From contig NZ_JAQPCN010000002.1 of assembly GCF_028464225.1 (NCBI RefSeq), forward strand, positions 186,001 to 250,000: a stretch of DNA of 64,000 bases, given 5' to 3'. Shown here one piece after another: positions 8,915 to 15,789 of the stretch. This DNA is from Zeaxanthinibacter sp. PT1. GTDB lineage: Bacteria > Bacteroidota > Bacteroidia > Flavobacteriales > Flavobacteriaceae. The notes beneath the pieces were generated by a model. The model saw nothing but the letters and a program-made list of their open reading frames with translations. It ran no database searches and had not been told where the DNA came from. A program made the translations under genes and the position numbers. Numbering within the stretch: the stretch's first letter is position 1; each line of letters begins with the position of its first letter.

Positions 8915-9706
8915 ATGACTAAAAACAACTTTAACTCCCAATGGGCGCTAATATTGGGCGGGAGCCACGGACTGGGTCTTGCTACGGCCAAAAAATTGGC
9001 GTCAGCAGGTTACAACCTAATAATACTGCACAGGGACAGGAAAGCCGATCTCAGTACTATAGACGAAGACTTTGAGTTCATCAGATCAGGCGGTACCCAG
9101 TGTATAGCTTTTAATACGGATGCCCTGAATAAACATAAAAGAGAGCAGGTCATTGATCAAATCACCACTAGCCTGGGCAAAGAGGGAAAGATCAAAGTAG
9201 TAGTGCATAGTATAGCAAAAGGGAACCTGAAGCCGATGACCGGTGATGGTCCGCTGCTGGAGCACGAGGATTTTTTACTTACGCTGGATGCCATGGCTGT
9301 AAGCTTGTATGACTGGATGAAAATATTAGTGCAACAAAAACTGACCCATGAGGATTGCAGGGTGATTGCCTTCACCAGCGAGGGAAAAACCCGTGTCATC
9401 CCAAACTACGCTGCCGTAAGCAGCGCAAAGGCCGCATTAGAATCTATATGCCAAAACATGGCCCTGGCTTACGCGCCTATGGGCGTACGTGTCAATTGTA
9501 TACAGGCAGGAGTAACCGATACCAGGTCTTTAAGGATGATACCGGGAAGTGAAAAATTACTTAAAGCAGCGCGGGAAAGAAACCCTTCCGGAAGGCTTAC
9601 CCTTGCAGAAGATGTGGCTAATGCTGTCTACCTCCTGACACTGGACGAGGCACGATGGATCACAGGAACAACGATTACAGTTGATGGGGGTGAAAGCTTA
9701 AGGTAA
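8915..9706 (+). CDS. SDR-family reductase, enoyl-ACP reductase (FabL/FabI)-like
   Basis: A 263-residue short-chain dehydrogenase. The nucleotide-binding motif is GGSHGLGLA (residues 15-23). The active site reads IPNYAAVSSAKAALES with Tyr165 and Lys172, a Y-x6-K spacing. Classical SDR ketoreductases have Y-x3-K, whereas the enoyl-ACP reductases FabI and FabL have Y-x6-K, and the flanking SEGKTR and ITVDGG segments also resemble FabL. I therefore favour reduction of an enoyl-ACP in building the PKS starter chain rather than ketoreduction. The gene begins 25 bases after the PKS and is followed after one base by the dehydratase. If correct, the operon lacks its own ketoreductase and would borrow FabG from primary metabolism. 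Confidence 0.8.
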   Translation: MTKNNFNSQWALILGGSHGLGLATAKKLASAGYNLIILHRDRKADLSTIDEDFEFIRSGGTQCIAFNTDALNKHKREQVIDQITTSLGKEGKIKVVVHSIAKGNLKPMTGDGPLLEHEDFLLTLDAMAVSLYDWMKILVQQKLTHEDCRVIAFTSEGKTRVIPNYAAVSSAKAALESICQNMALAYAPMGVRVNCIQAGVTDTRSLRMIPGSEKLLKAARERNPSGRLTLAEDVANAVYLLTLDEARWITGTTITVDGGESLR

Positions 9707-9707
9707 T

Positions 9708-10151
9708 ATGGACACAAGCGAGATAATTAAACGGTTACCCTATGGCGAGCCCTTTGTCTTTGTCGACAGCCTTTTAGAGGCAAGCGAAGAGGGAGTGACC
9801 GGCCATTATACCTTCAGGAAGCAATCGGTGATATATGAAGGGCATTTTAAGAAAAAAGCTGTAATTCCCGGCGTATTGCTGACCGAATGCTGTGCGCAGA
9901 TCGGTTTGGTTTGCCTGGGGATTTTTTTAACAGCCAAAGAGGATGCAAGGGAAACGGCTTTTGCGCTAAGCAGTTCAGAGATGGAGTATTTAATCCATGT
10001 TTTGCCAGGTGAACAGGTAAAAGTAAGATCGGAAAAAATATACTTCAGGTTTGGAAAACTAAAGTGCAAGGTTTGGATGTGGAATGCTGAAGATAAGTTG
10101 GTTTGTAAAGGGGTATTGGCAGGAATGCAGCTAAAACGAGGCTATGAATAA
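9708..10151 (+). CDS. FabZ-like 3-hydroxyacyl-ACP dehydratase
   Basis: A 147-residue hot-dog-fold protein. It opens with a LPYGEPFVFVDSL segment like the LPHRYPFLLVDR of FabZ. The catalytic pair is conserved: His46 in YEGHFKKKAVIPGV and Glu60 in LLTECCAQIG. The usual FPGRP between His and the PG is replaced by FKKKAVIPG, so substrate contacts may differ from housekeeping FabZ. It should remove water from 3-hydroxyacyl-ACP during starter-chain building. It overlaps the next gene by 8 bases (ATGAATAA), showing tight coupling with the ketosynthase. A role as a thioesterase-like hot-dog enzyme is possible but less likely given the His/Glu arrangement. Confidence 0.82.
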   Translation: MDTSEIIKRLPYGEPFVFVDSLLEASEEGVTGHYTFRKQSVIYEGHFKKKAVIPGVLLTECCAQIGLVCLGIFLTAKEDARETAFALSSSEMEYLIHVLPGEQVKVRSEKIYFRFGKLKCKVWMWNAEDKLVCKGVLAGMQLKRGYE

Positions 10152-11418
10152 GAGGGTAGTGGTGACAGGTATGGGAGTTTGTGCTCCGAACGCGGTTGGG
10201 CTGGAGGCATTTTCAAAAGCTCTTGCCGAAGGAAAAAGCGGAATTCGTTTCCAACCAGAATTAAAAGAGTTGAATTTTGGATGTCAAATTGCTGGAAAAC
10301 CGAATATTAAACATATTGAATTAAATAATTACTTTACATCTATTCAACTGAAAAGTGAGCCCGGTTCAGGGCTGAAATATGGCGTCATCGCCGGTGTCGA
10401 TGCCTGGAAGGATGCCGGTTTAGGGATAGAGAAAGAGGGCCCGCCGGATTGGGATAGTGGTATTATTTTCGGAACAGGATTATTAGGGGTTGACCGTTTC
10501 CGGGAATCAGTTTCCCAAATAGATCTTGGACAAGTACGGCGACTAGGAAGTACTGCTGTTGTGCATACTATGGCTAGTGGAATAAGTGCTTACCTGGGCG
10601 GCATACTTGGCTGCGGAAACCAGGTAACAGCTAATTCGTCGGCCTGCACTACGGGTACAGAGGGAATACTGATGGCCTGGGACCGAATACGCCAGGGTAA
10701 TGCCCAGAGAATCCTGGTGGGGAGTAGTAGTGACAGCGGACCCTATATCTGGGGAGGTTTTGACGCCTTGCGGATTCTTCCGCGGGCATATAATGATGCT
10801 GCAGAAAAAGCCAGCAGGCCAATGAGTAAGACAGCTGCAGGCTTTGTTCCGGGTAGTGGTGCCGGTGCGATGGTATTGGAGTCGCTGGATAGCGCAAGGA
10901 ATAGGGGAGCATACATCTATGCAGAAGTCCTGGGTGGTGCGGTTAACAGCGGGGGCCAGCGGCAGGGGGGAAGTATGACAGCGCCTAATCCCCTTGCTGT
11001 TCGTAGATGTATAACAGAATCCTTATCGATTGCCGGGATCAGTGCCGGGGAAATCGACGCTATTAACGGGCACCTGACTGCCACCAGTAAGGATTCTGAG
11101 GAAATCGAGAACTGGTCAATGGCCTTGGGGCGCAAAGGGCATGATTTTCCCTATATAAACTCTTTTAAAAGCACTTTGGGGCATTGCCTTGCAGCTGCCG
11201 GGAGTGTCGAAAGTGTTGGAGTGGTCCTGCAGTTAAGAGACGCAAAAATATATAGAAACATCAATTGTGATGATCTCAATCCTGCCATCGAACAAAAAGT
11301 TCATCGATCCCGGGTTCCGCTTAGTACGCTTAACGTTTCACCTGAGGTAATTGCTAAGGCCAGTTTTGGTTTTGGCGATGTCAATGCCTGTGTTATCTTT
11401 AAAAAAATTACCGACTGA
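10144..11418 (+). CDS. Beta-ketoacyl-ACP synthase, FabF-like
   Basis: A 424-residue thiolase-fold condensing enzyme. The active site is complete: Cys168 in NSSACTTGTEG, His310 in INGHLTATSKD and His347 in KSTLGHCLAAAGS with Lys342. The HGT triplet of FabF is HLT here, a variant that keeps the histidine. Because the cysteine is present it is not a chain-length-factor homologue. It would elongate an acyl-ACP with malonyl-ACP, presumably on the ACP encoded next, to make the acyl starter of the type III PKS. The sequence is divergent enough from FabF to be a secondary-metabolism enzyme. It starts inside the dehydratase gene and ends 3 bases before the ACP gene. Confidence 0.88.
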   Translation: MNKRVVVTGMGVCAPNAVGLEAFSKALAEGKSGIRFQPELKELNFGCQIAGKPNIKHIELNNYFTSIQLKSEPGSGLKYGVIAGVDAWKDAGLGIEKEGPPDWDSGIIFGTGLLGVDRFRESVSQIDLGQVRRLGSTAVVHTMASGISAYLGGILGCGNQVTANSSACTTGTEGILMAWDRIRQGNAQRILVGSSSDSGPYIWGGFDALRILPRAYNDAAEKASRPMSKTAAGFVPGSGAGAMVLESLDSARNRGAYIYAEVLGGAVNSGGQRQGGSMTAPNPLAVRRCITESLSIAGISAGEIDAINGHLTATSKDSEEIENWSMALGRKGHDFPYINSFKSTLGHCLAAAGSVESVGVVLQLRDAKIYRNINCDDLNPAIEQKVHRSRVPLSTLNVSPEVIAKASFGFGDVNACVIFKKITD

Positions 11419-11421
11419 ACT

Positions 11422-11673
11422 ATGACAGAACCCCAATATTACCAAAAGCTAAAAACTATAGTGAGTCCATATCTCCCGGACGATGTCAGTGTTGATGAGA
11501 TCGGGATAGACAGTCATTTCCTGAATGAACTCAATATTAATTCCGCTAACCTGGTGGATATTGTCCTTGATGTGGAGGATGAATTTGATATCGTCCTGGA
11601 AAATGATGATATGGAAGCTATGCAGACCGTCAGGGATGCTATGGCGATAATCGAAAGAAAAAGATCTTCTTAG
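11422..11673 (+). CDS. Acyl carrier protein of the polyketide operon
   Basis: An 83-residue acidic helical protein of normal ACP size. The phosphopantetheine attachment site is predicted as Ser41 in NINSANLVDIVLDVED; the usual D-S-L is N-S-A here, with the following hydrophobic and acidic pattern conserved. The divergence suggests a carrier recognised by specific partners rather than the fatty-acid ACP. It is the last gene of the operon, 3 bases after the ketosynthase. It needs a phosphopantetheinyl transferase, which is not in this window. A stem-forming element lies about 150 bases downstream. Confidence 0.85.
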   Translation: MTEPQYYQKLKTIVSPYLPDDVSVDEIGIDSHFLNELNINSANLVDIVLDVEDEFDIVLENDDMEAMQTVRDAMAIIERKRSS

Positions 11674-12057
11674 TCAAATGGATTGATGTATTACCTTAAT
11701 AAGCTCTGGATATTCGGGTGGTAAAATAGGGGAGTCTCCTACTCCCACGGTGAAGTTTAGTTATTTTTCCGCTTAAGGAAAAACCAAGGATCATTATAAT
11801 TCGTATATATGCCATAAAGTACTGTCATTCAGTTGGTCATGGGTCCGACACTTCAAAATATGGCACCCAAGGACATAGCTGCGTTCGTGGGGAAATGCAG
11901 AATGGCACCGGCTGAATGACAATTTTACTTCCAGAGATCTATTTTAATTCAAGTTTACCCCAGTGCTGCTATTGCCGGATGTTTCTTATCCTTTGGTCGA
12001 TAGTGTAAAGAGAATCATTATTAGATTTAATATCTTAGGGGGGAGAACACTATACTA
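11674..12057. other. Intergenic stretch downstream of the polyketide operon
   Basis: This 384-base gap has no convincing protein gene. Its main content is the long hairpin at 11823-11921, annotated separately. The last 60 bases before the gene at 12058 are AT-rich and contain TAGATTTA, a near match to the TAnnTTTG promoter element, but without a well-spaced TTTG, so I do not call a promoter. GGGGGG followed by AGAACAC lies just before the start codon. Confidence 0.6.
11823..11921 (+). ncRNA. Predicted 15-bp hairpin with two internal stems
   Basis: TGTCATTCAGTTGGT (11823-11837) pairs with ACCGGCTGAATGACA (11907-11921). All 15 positions pair if read as plus-strand RNA, two of them as G-U wobbles. 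Inside, TGGGT (11840-11844) can pair with ACCCA (11865-11869), and CTGCGTT (11879-11885) with AATGCAG (11894-11900) around a CGTGGGGA loop. Only four Ts follow, so it is a poor intrinsic terminator. It lies 150 bases after the ACP gene. The wobble pairs favour an RNA on the plus strand: a 3'-UTR structure or small RNA. A repeat element is the alternative. Confidence 0.35.
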
Positions 12058-12426
12058 ATGAACAGATACGCCTACCTGAGAACAGGCCTGGTCTGCTGTG
12101 CTTTTATGGCTATAAACGGCCTTTGCGCACAGGCTGAAGCACCTATTCCCCTGGATTCCATCCAGGAAATGCGGGTGAATAAACACACCCTGATGGCACG
12201 CTTTGAGCCCGAATTTGCTATAAGTGCGAAGGAGCGATTGCGTTTAAAAGAAGATCGCAGACGTGAATTGGAAGCGCGTTTAATGGCCATAGACACTTTA
12301 GACCTGTCTTTCAGGAAAAAGTGGAGATTATTAGAAGAGCTCTACCTAAGCCCTCATACCAGTCAATGGGATAAGGTAGTTGCCGATATGATTTTAAGGT
12401 TAGGGGAAGATGAGCCCGACCCATAA
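12058..12426 (+). CDS. Small secreted charged-helix protein, function unknown
   Basis: A 122-residue protein with a signal peptide (GLVCCAFMAINGLCAQA) and a mature part that is almost wholly helical and highly charged, with an RLKEDRRRELEARL stretch in the middle. I do not recognise a family. Its size and layout recall the secreted protein at 14857 (export signal, then a long charged helix and a C-terminal short helix), but the sequences are not obviously homologous. It ends directly at the terminator shared with the convergent gene. No cysteines or catalytic motifs are present in the mature part. A periplasmic chaperone or sensor role would be a guess. Confidence 0.65.
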   Translation: MNRYAYLRTGLVCCAFMAINGLCAQAEAPIPLDSIQEMRVNKHTLMARFEPEFAISAKERLRLKEDRRRELEARLMAIDTLDLSFRKKWRLLEELYLSPHTSQWDKVVADMILRLGEDEPDP

Positions 12427-12449
12427 AAAAAGCCCTTAAACAAAGGGCT
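12427..12449 (-). terminator. Intrinsic terminator for the ArsC-like gene
   Basis: AGCCCTT (12431-12437) and AAGGGCT (12443-12449) form a 7-bp stem with a 5-base loop. Read on the minus strand it is followed by a run of Ts (12425-12431 as As on plus). The stem overlaps the stop codon of the ArsC-like gene, and the region is also the convergence point with the plus-strand gene at 12058. Confidence 0.75.
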
Positions 12450-12894
12450 CTTCATCATTTGCATCCGTAGATGGTTCTTCACCTAAGGGCTTTTTGTCAA
12501 GGCCGGATGAATCTACATCGAAGAACTTAAGAATCCTTGAGGGTGTGTCTACCTGCAGGTAATCATCTCCGTTGACCGCTATGGGCTGCTGCAGCAGCAC
12601 GGGGTTTTTCTTAATAAGTTTTAACCAATCATCCGTACTGAAATTAGCACCTTCGATCTCCGGAGCATCCGGGTGATCTGTAGCCAGTAATTTGCCTAAG
12701 GGTTTATTAAGCCCTTCGGCAAGGGAGACCCATACCGTATCTCCGAGGGATGTCTTGGAAATATCTACCATCTGGATCTTATCACCTGAAGATTCTACAT
12801 AACCCACGGTCTGTTTCCCCAAGCTTGTCTCCGAGTTGTAGATAAGGGTTAATTGTCGTTTATCTGTTGCTAAAACACTCATATCGTCTGCCAT
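12436..12894 (-). CDS. ArsC/Spx-like thioredoxin-fold protein lacking the catalytic cysteine
   Basis: A 152-residue protein. The first 115 residues follow the arsenate reductase/Spx pattern: LTLIYNSETSLGKQT at the position of the CxxxxR or CxxC loop, then a segment with KTSLGDTVW and a TDDWLKLIKKNPVLLQQPIAVNGD block that matches the conserved NP..L.RPI region of ArsC-like proteins. The redox loop has serines and threonine but no cysteine, so arsenate reduction or disulfide chemistry is unlikely. The last 35 residues are an acidic tail. It is likely a binding or regulatory derivative of the fold. It lies 4 bases after the HPF gene on the same strand, suggesting co-expression in stress or stationary phase. 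Confidence 0.7.
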   Translation of the reverse strand: MADDMSVLATDKRQLTLIYNSETSLGKQTVGYVESSGDKIQMVDISKTSLGDTVWVSLAEGLNKPLGKLLATDHPDAPEIEGANFSTDDWLKLIKKNPVLLQQPIAVNGDDYLQVDTPSRILKFFDVDSSGLDKKPLGEEPSTDANDEEPFV

Positions 12895-12898
12895 CGGA

Positions 12899-13201
12899 TT
12901 AATGAGATTTCATTTTTTCCTTTTTCTTTTTTAATTGTCTTTCCAATTCGCCTGTGGACTCCGCGATTGATTCCTCAAAAGTATCATTGCTCGCCTCTGC
13001 GAACAGTCGTGGACCTGGGACACTTAGTCTTATATTACAGACCTTTCCCTCTTCCGGGTCAGAGCTTTTTTCTTTTTTAAAGAAAACATCAGCACGTACT
13101 ATAAAGTCATATTTATCAACCAGTTTATCCAGTTTCTTAGTGGCCATCTCTTCTAGTCTCGCACTGGCCGATACGCCGTCGTACTCAAAATTTATATTCA
13201 T
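12899..13201 (-). CDS. hpf: Ribosome hibernation factor, short HPF/RaiA
   Basis: A 100-residue protein of the ribosome-associated inhibitor family: N-terminal INFEYDGVSASARLEEMATKK strand-helix, central DVFFKKEKSS segment, then CNIRLSVPGPRLFAEAS and a lysine-rich C-terminal end. The family binds the 30S decoding centre and stabilises inactive ribosomes or 100S dimers in stationary phase. Its length is that of short HPF; the C-terminal dimerisation domain of long HPF is absent. It carries a good Bacteroidota promoter 50-80 bases upstream (13249-13280) and is followed by the ArsC-like gene after 4 bases. Confidence 0.9.
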   Translation of the reverse strand: MNINFEYDGVSASARLEEMATKKLDKLVDKYDFIVRADVFFKKEKSSDPEEGKVCNIRLSVPGPRLFAEASNDTFEESIAESTGELERQLKKKKEKMKSH

Positions 13202-13248
13202 AGTTGTTTTTTCTTTGAATTCAAGATATGACGACGAGGACCCAATTC

Positions 13249-13280
13249 CAAATTTATTTTTGCTCCTGAACTCTCAAAAA
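13249..13280 (-). promoter_or_regulatory. Bacteroidota-type promoter of hpf
   Basis: On the minus strand TTTTTG (13280-13275) is followed after 18 bases by TAAATTTG (13256-13249). This matches the known Bacteroidota sigma-A consensus, TTTG about 19 bases before TAnnTTTG. A start near 13243 would give a leader of about 40 bases before the hpf ATG at 13201. Confidence 0.6.
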
Positions 13281-13416
13281 TTGTCACGATGTAAACAAAT
13301 CTTCAATAAAAAGTTAAAGTCTGATTTTCTGAACGTTAGAGCATCTGATCAATACGTTTTTTTCGTACCTTATTATACGCTAAAACAATAATTTTTAACT
13401 CTAATGAACCTACTTC

Positions 13417-13755
13417 ATGAGAACCCTACAAACAACCTCAAAACGGTCCTTGCCAAGTAGCAGTCATGTGATCCACAGACTGGAAAGGACTAATCAAGAA
13501 TTAAGTGGATTGAGTGATACCCTCAAATCCTACGTATGTGAACCCAAGACGTACAACTTATTTGTGCGATTTGAATCTCTGAAACGTCGCCTGGAAAACT
13601 TAAGATCAGGGAACCAGGAGCTTATTACTACCATTAAAGAGCAAAAGCAAGCTGCAGGAGATCAGCTAGAATTATTCCGCAACAGGATTAGGGAATTCCA
13701 GGAATTGGAGCGTAGTGTCCTGGAGTACATTGGCATGGCCAGAATGCACTGCTAA
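13417..13755 (+). CDS. Small coiled-coil protein, function unknown
   Basis: A 112-residue protein with no signal peptide. From about residue 20 onward it is predicted to be a long helix or coiled coil (HRLERTNQELSGLSDTL, FESLKRRLENLRSGNQEL, ELFRNRIREFQELERSVLEY). The only cysteines are one near residue 41 and the terminal residue. I recognise no family. Its stop codon overlaps the 3' end of the convergent terC gene by 4 bases. The start is the ATG at 13417; the upstream 200 bases are AT-rich. Being short and helical it could be a structural or regulatory adaptor; no function is claimed. Confidence 0.6.
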   Translation: MRTLQTTSKRSLPSSSHVIHRLERTNQELSGLSDTLKSYVCEPKTYNLFVRFESLKRRLENLRSGNQELITTIKEQKQAAGDQLELFRNRIREFQELERSVLEYIGMARMHC

Positions 13756-14708
13756 TTTTTTTGGTCCAATTCTACTTTTTCCGGATATAACAAGGAGGCC
13801 GCAATTCCACCGAGAAGAGCCACCAGGATCACCGTGAGCGATACCCACTCTTCTAAGTGCAGAAAATGCGAGAAGAGCATTTTAAGTCCAACAAAAGCCA
13901 ATATGACCACTAGGCTGTAGTGGATGTACCTGAACTTGGCTAACATTCTAGAAATTAAGAAATACATAGACCGTAAGCCCAGGATGGCGAAGATATTTGA
14001 GCTAAAGACGATGAAAGGATCCGAAGTAATGGCCAGGATAGCCGGAATGCTATCCAAGGCAAACAAGATATCGGTAAGCTCTATTACGATCAAGGCTACA
14101 AAGAGGGGAGTGGCCGCCTTGATCCCCATTCGGCGAATAAAGAACTTATGACCATCAATCGCCGTTGTAATCGGGTATAATTTCTTCACCTGTTTAAAGA
14201 CGAAAGAGTCTTTGGGCTTATAATCTTCAGCATCGGACTTAAACATCTTGTAGGCGGTATACAACAGGAATACGCCAAAAACGTAGATGATCCATTCAAA
14301 CTTATTGATCAGGGCAACCCCGAACACGATCATGATGGCCCTGAATACAATGGCTCCCAATATACCCCAGAAAAGCACCCGGTGCTGGTATTTTGCAGGG
14401 ATAGCGAAAGAGCTAAATATCACCGCGATCACAAATACATTGTCAATACTCAGTGATAGTTCTATCAGGTATCCGGTAATGTATTTCAGAACCGCGCTTC
14501 CAGGGGTGAGCCCGGTTGGGTTTTCAATCATTCCGGCACTGAAAAGCCAATAAATCACGCCACTGAAACCCATGGCAACACTTACCCAGACCGATGTCCA
14601 TATAGCAGCCTCCTTAGTTCGGATCACGTGATCTTTCCGGTTAAAGACCCCGAGGTCTAGCGCAAGAAAGATAATAATCAGCAAAATAAATGATCCCCAG
14701 ATCCACAT
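13752..14708 (-). CDS. TerC-family integral membrane protein
   Basis: A 318-residue membrane protein with about nine hydrophobic segments. The TerC signature is present: an early ALDLGVFNRKDH segment, the ELSLSIDNVFVIAVIF segment with acidic residues inside the membrane, and the ELTDILFALDSIPAILAI segment. TerC/Alx proteins are implicated in tellurite resistance, pH response and, in recent work on the family, manganese export. The paired intramembrane acidic residues in SIDN and FALDS fit metal transport. It stands alone on the minus strand, overlapping the convergent coiled-coil gene by 4 bases. Function in this organism is by family only. Confidence 0.9.
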   Translation of the reverse strand: MWIWGSFILLIIIFLALDLGVFNRKDHVIRTKEAAIWTSVWVSVAMGFSGVIYWLFSAGMIENPTGLTPGSAVLKYITGYLIELSLSIDNVFVIAVIFSSFAIPAKYQHRVLFWGILGAIVFRAIMIVFGVALINKFEWIIYVFGVFLLYTAYKMFKSDAEDYKPKDSFVFKQVKKLYPITTAIDGHKFFIRRMGIKAATPLFVALIVIELTDILFALDSIPAILAITSDPFIVFSSNIFAILGLRSMYFLISRMLAKFRYIHYSLVVILAFVGLKMLFSHFLHLEEWVSLTVILVALLGGIAASLLYPEKVELDQKN

Positions 14709-14856
14709 AGTAATTTTCAGTTTAGGCGCAAATATAGCAATCGTATCGATAGGGAAAACAGCGGTATGGGCATGAAGACTTAAGCAACTAAAAAAAAAAG
14801 TGATTGGGTCAAGATAGGGCAGGTGAAAAAAATATATTCCCTAAAACGATGACTGT

Positions 14857-15237
14857 ATGAAAATTCAATTAGCTCCCTATATTTTACTGATAAGTCTATT
14901 TCTGACCCAGTTGTCAGTTCAAGCCCAGGATCCCTACTTGCAATCTGAAGATCAGACAGCAGAGGAGATTGCTGTTGCCTTAACTAGCAGTTACCAGGCA
15001 GAATTAGGAATGACCGTTGAGCAGGGAAACAAGTTCCGGCAGAAAGTGGAGGAATTCCAGATCCGCAGGCAAGAAATTGACCAGATGGACTTGCCTGTTC
15101 GCGAAAGGATGACCTTAATGAAAAAGCTTTCACAACAGGAGAATGCCGAAATGGCAAATATCCTGACCAGGCCTCAGCTAAGAGCTTATAAGCAATTGAA
15201 AAAGGAGCTGCAGCCAGAACAAGTAACCGTAAATTAA
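14857..15237 (+). CDS. Secreted helical protein, possibly Spy/CpxP-like
   Basis: A 126-residue protein with a clear signal peptide (ILLISLFLTQLSVQAQ). The mature part is helical and charged. Its end, ANILTRPQLRAYKQLKKEL, resembles the LTPEQ-type helices of periplasmic Spy/CpxP-like proteins, and an earlier MTVEQGNKFRQKVEEF has the same repeat character. Such proteins act as ATP-independent chaperones or stress sensors in the envelope; the match here is suggestive only. It lies 11 bases upstream of a peroxiredoxin-like gene and probably shares its transcript, which would fit an envelope or oxidative stress unit. Confidence 0.6.
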   Translation: MKIQLAPYILLISLFLTQLSVQAQDPYLQSEDQTAEEIAVALTSSYQAELGMTVEQGNKFRQKVEEFQIRRQEIDQMDLPVRERMTLMKKLSQQENAEMANILTRPQLRAYKQLKKELQPEQVTVN

Positions 15238-15248
15238 AAAAGAAACAT

Positions 15249-15782
15249 ATGTTAATACCTAATGAAAAAGTCCCACAGTTAAAAGTATCGCTCATAAATG
15301 GTACGGAGTGGGATCTATATGCACAAGATCCGGAAAATTTCACCCTGGTTATTTTTTACAGGGGATTGCACTGCCCGGTTTGTAAAAGTTACCTCGAGGA
15401 CCTGGCGCAACTTCGTGAGAAGTTTGCAAATAGGGGAGTACATATCATTGCGATCAGTACCAATACGGAGGAACTTGCTAAAAAGACTGCAGAAGAATGG
15501 GATATCCCCGGATTACCATTGGGATATGGAATGAGTATGGAGCAAGCCCGGGAATGGGGGTTGTATATCTCAGGAGCTATATCGGAAAAAGAACCGGAAC
15601 AATTCTTTGAACCGGGGCTATTCCTGGTACGTCCGGACCAAAATCTTTATGCCGGTTCCGTGCAGACCATGCCCTTTGCCCGGCCAAGACTAGCCGAGGT
15701 GTTAAAGGCCGTGGATTTTATCCTGGAGAAAGATTACCCGGCAAGGGGATCAGAAACAAATTACAAACAAGCTAACGCATAA
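15249..15782 (+). CDS. Peroxiredoxin-like (AhpC/TSA) protein
   Basis: A 177-residue thioredoxin-fold protein of the AhpC/TSA redoxin type. The active segment is FYRGLHCPVCKSYLEDL with Cys42 and Cys45, a CPxC pair rather than the single peroxidatic PxxxTxxC of classical peroxiredoxins. The later IIAISTNTEE and PGLFLVRPDQ segments fit the family. It probably reduces peroxides or acts as a thiol-disulfide reductase in the cytosol, since no signal peptide is seen. Neighbours are a secreted helical protein upstream (11 bases) and a nucleotide-binding reductase downstream (7 bases), all on the plus strand, so a three-gene redox-stress operon is likely. Confidence 0.8.
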   Translation: MLIPNEKVPQLKVSLINGTEWDLYAQDPENFTLVIFYRGLHCPVCKSYLEDLAQLREKFANRGVHIIAISTNTEELAKKTAEEWDIPGLPLGYGMSMEQAREWGLYISGAISEKEPEQFFEPGLFLVRPDQNLYAGSVQTMPFARPRLAEVLKAVDFILEKDYPARGSETNYKQANA

Positions 15783-15789
15783 AACTTAA

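Noticed and set aside
10144-11418. Chain-length factor (inactive ketosynthase) identity
   Set aside because: The active-site cysteine and both histidines are present.
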